6,835 bases of DNA from NORP181 sp047623555 (GTDB lineage: Bacteria > Pseudomonadota > Alphaproteobacteria > Rhodobacterales > Rhodobacteraceae): contig JBLHMP010000129.1 in NCBI GenBank assembly GCA_047623555.1, forward strand, positions 1 to 6,835, written 5' to 3'. The number at the start of each line of letters is the position of its first letter. Position 1 is the stretch's first letter. The translations under genes were made by a program, and so were the position numbers. The notes under the pieces were generated by a model that saw nothing but the letters and a program-made list of their open reading frames with translations, searched no databases and was not told the DNA's origin. This document shows, piece by piece, positions 6,565 to 6,835 of the stretch.

Positions 6565-6835
6565 GAGCTATGGTTGAATTTGGGTGATGGCGTCCATTCA
6601 GGCGACGCAGGTTTCATTGGTATCGGTCACTTCGACACCGTCGTTGAACTTGATGCCTTCGATGAGTTTGGGCAACTGATTTCTGCCTTTCAAGCGTAAC
6701 CATTTTTTGGAGGCCGCCTGAATGAGCGTAAACACCATCAGCTTTGCAGTCTTTTGCGACAGAGCACCCTTGGTTCTGACCGTCCTGTGACGAACGGTGG
6801 CGAAGACACTTTCTATTGGATTCGAGGTTCGCAAA
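6565..6835 (-). mobile_element. End of an IS256-family insertion sequence (runs off the window)
   Basis: This is the transposase-3' end of an insertion sequence that interrupts the aminotransferase. The right part lies outside the window, so the element's length and second terminus are unseen. The left boundary is placed at about 6565, where aminotransferase similarity stops and a plausible tip (GAGCTATGGTTG, 6565-6576) begins some 33 bases before the transposase stop codon. That spacing fits a terminal inverted repeat just downstream of the gene. The exact tip cannot be confirmed without the other end. IS256-family elements usually make short target duplications of 8-9 bases, so the bases just left of 6565 (around 6556-6564) would be one copy. 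Confidence 0.7.
6598..6835 (-). CDS. IS256 (mutator) family transposase, C-terminal part
   Basis: This is the last 79 residues of a DDE transposase that moves the insertion sequence; full-length relatives have about 400 residues. Reading leftward from the window edge, the frame opens with LRTSNPIESVFATVRHRTVRTKG, the hallmark C-terminal block of the IS256/mutator family. The glutamate of NPIE is the position usually given as the third acidic catalytic residue. It continues with KTAKLMVFTLIQAASKKWLR and NQLPKLIEGIKFNDGVEV, and stops at TGA (plus-strand tca, 6598-6600). No disruption is visible in this part, so the element may be recent and intact, but the catalytic aspartates and N-terminus are outside the window. 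It is transcribed toward the broken aminotransferase, convergent with the operon. Confidence 0.93.
   Translation of the reverse strand, partial: LRTSNPIESVFATVRHRTVRTKGALSQKTAKLMVFTLIQAASKKWLRLKGRNQLPKLIEGIKFNDGVEVTDTNETCVA

Noticed and set aside
6045..6587. A 180-residue open frame that could be called a small aminotransferase gene
   Set aside because: Its first 40 or so residues are out-of-frame readings of the aminotransferase N-terminal and middle blocks, and its last residues are IS sequence. Only about 6156-6564 is real aminotransferase frame, so it is part of a pseudogene.

Overview
The window reads as a piece of a proteobacterial chromosome, most likely an alphaproteobacterium of the Rhodobacterales/Roseobacter type. 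This placement is an inference from protein flavour (a fused LivM-LivG protein, and an N-formylglutamate amidohydrolase-like, cysteine hydrolase and class-III aminotransferase set beside a Liv-type transporter), tight gene packing and moderately GC-rich codon use. No marker gene is present to confirm it.

Positions 1-5891 are one compact plus-strand operon that is already running when the window opens. It encodes a branched-chain amino acid (HAAT/Liv) type ABC importer: a LivM permease fused to a LivG ATPase (5' end outside the window), a LivK-like periplasmic binding protein, a LivF ATPase and a LivH permease. Two hydrolases follow: an N-formylglutamate amidohydrolase family protein (4482-5258) and an isochorismatase-fold cysteine hydrolase (5259-5891). 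Genes abut or overlap (ATGA, TGA/ATG), with no internal promoter or terminator visible. A class-III PLP aminotransferase was the next gene of the same operon. The likely original job was uptake of a small amino or amide compound, cleavage of its amide/N-acyl bonds in the cytoplasm, and transamination of the product. The substrate cannot be read from the sequence.

The operon is decaying. livH (3588-4485) is full length but carries two in-frame stops, each explained by a single C-to-T change (CAA to TAA, CGA to TGA), and a one-base frameshift in a run of eight T. The aminotransferase (5894 to about 6564) has two small frameshifts, two apparent internal deletions that remove the PLP phosphate-binding region, and a C-terminus cut off by an insertion sequence. 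From about 6565 to the right edge lies the end of an IS256/mutator-family element, whose transposase is on the minus strand and is seen only as its last 79 residues. The importer therefore lacks one permease, while its binding protein, both ATPase domains and the two hydrolases remain open.

No RNA gene, CRISPR array, origin or clearly new kind of system was found. The most interesting points are the uncharacterised transporter/double-hydrolase/aminotransferase pathway and the snapshot of its stepwise loss.
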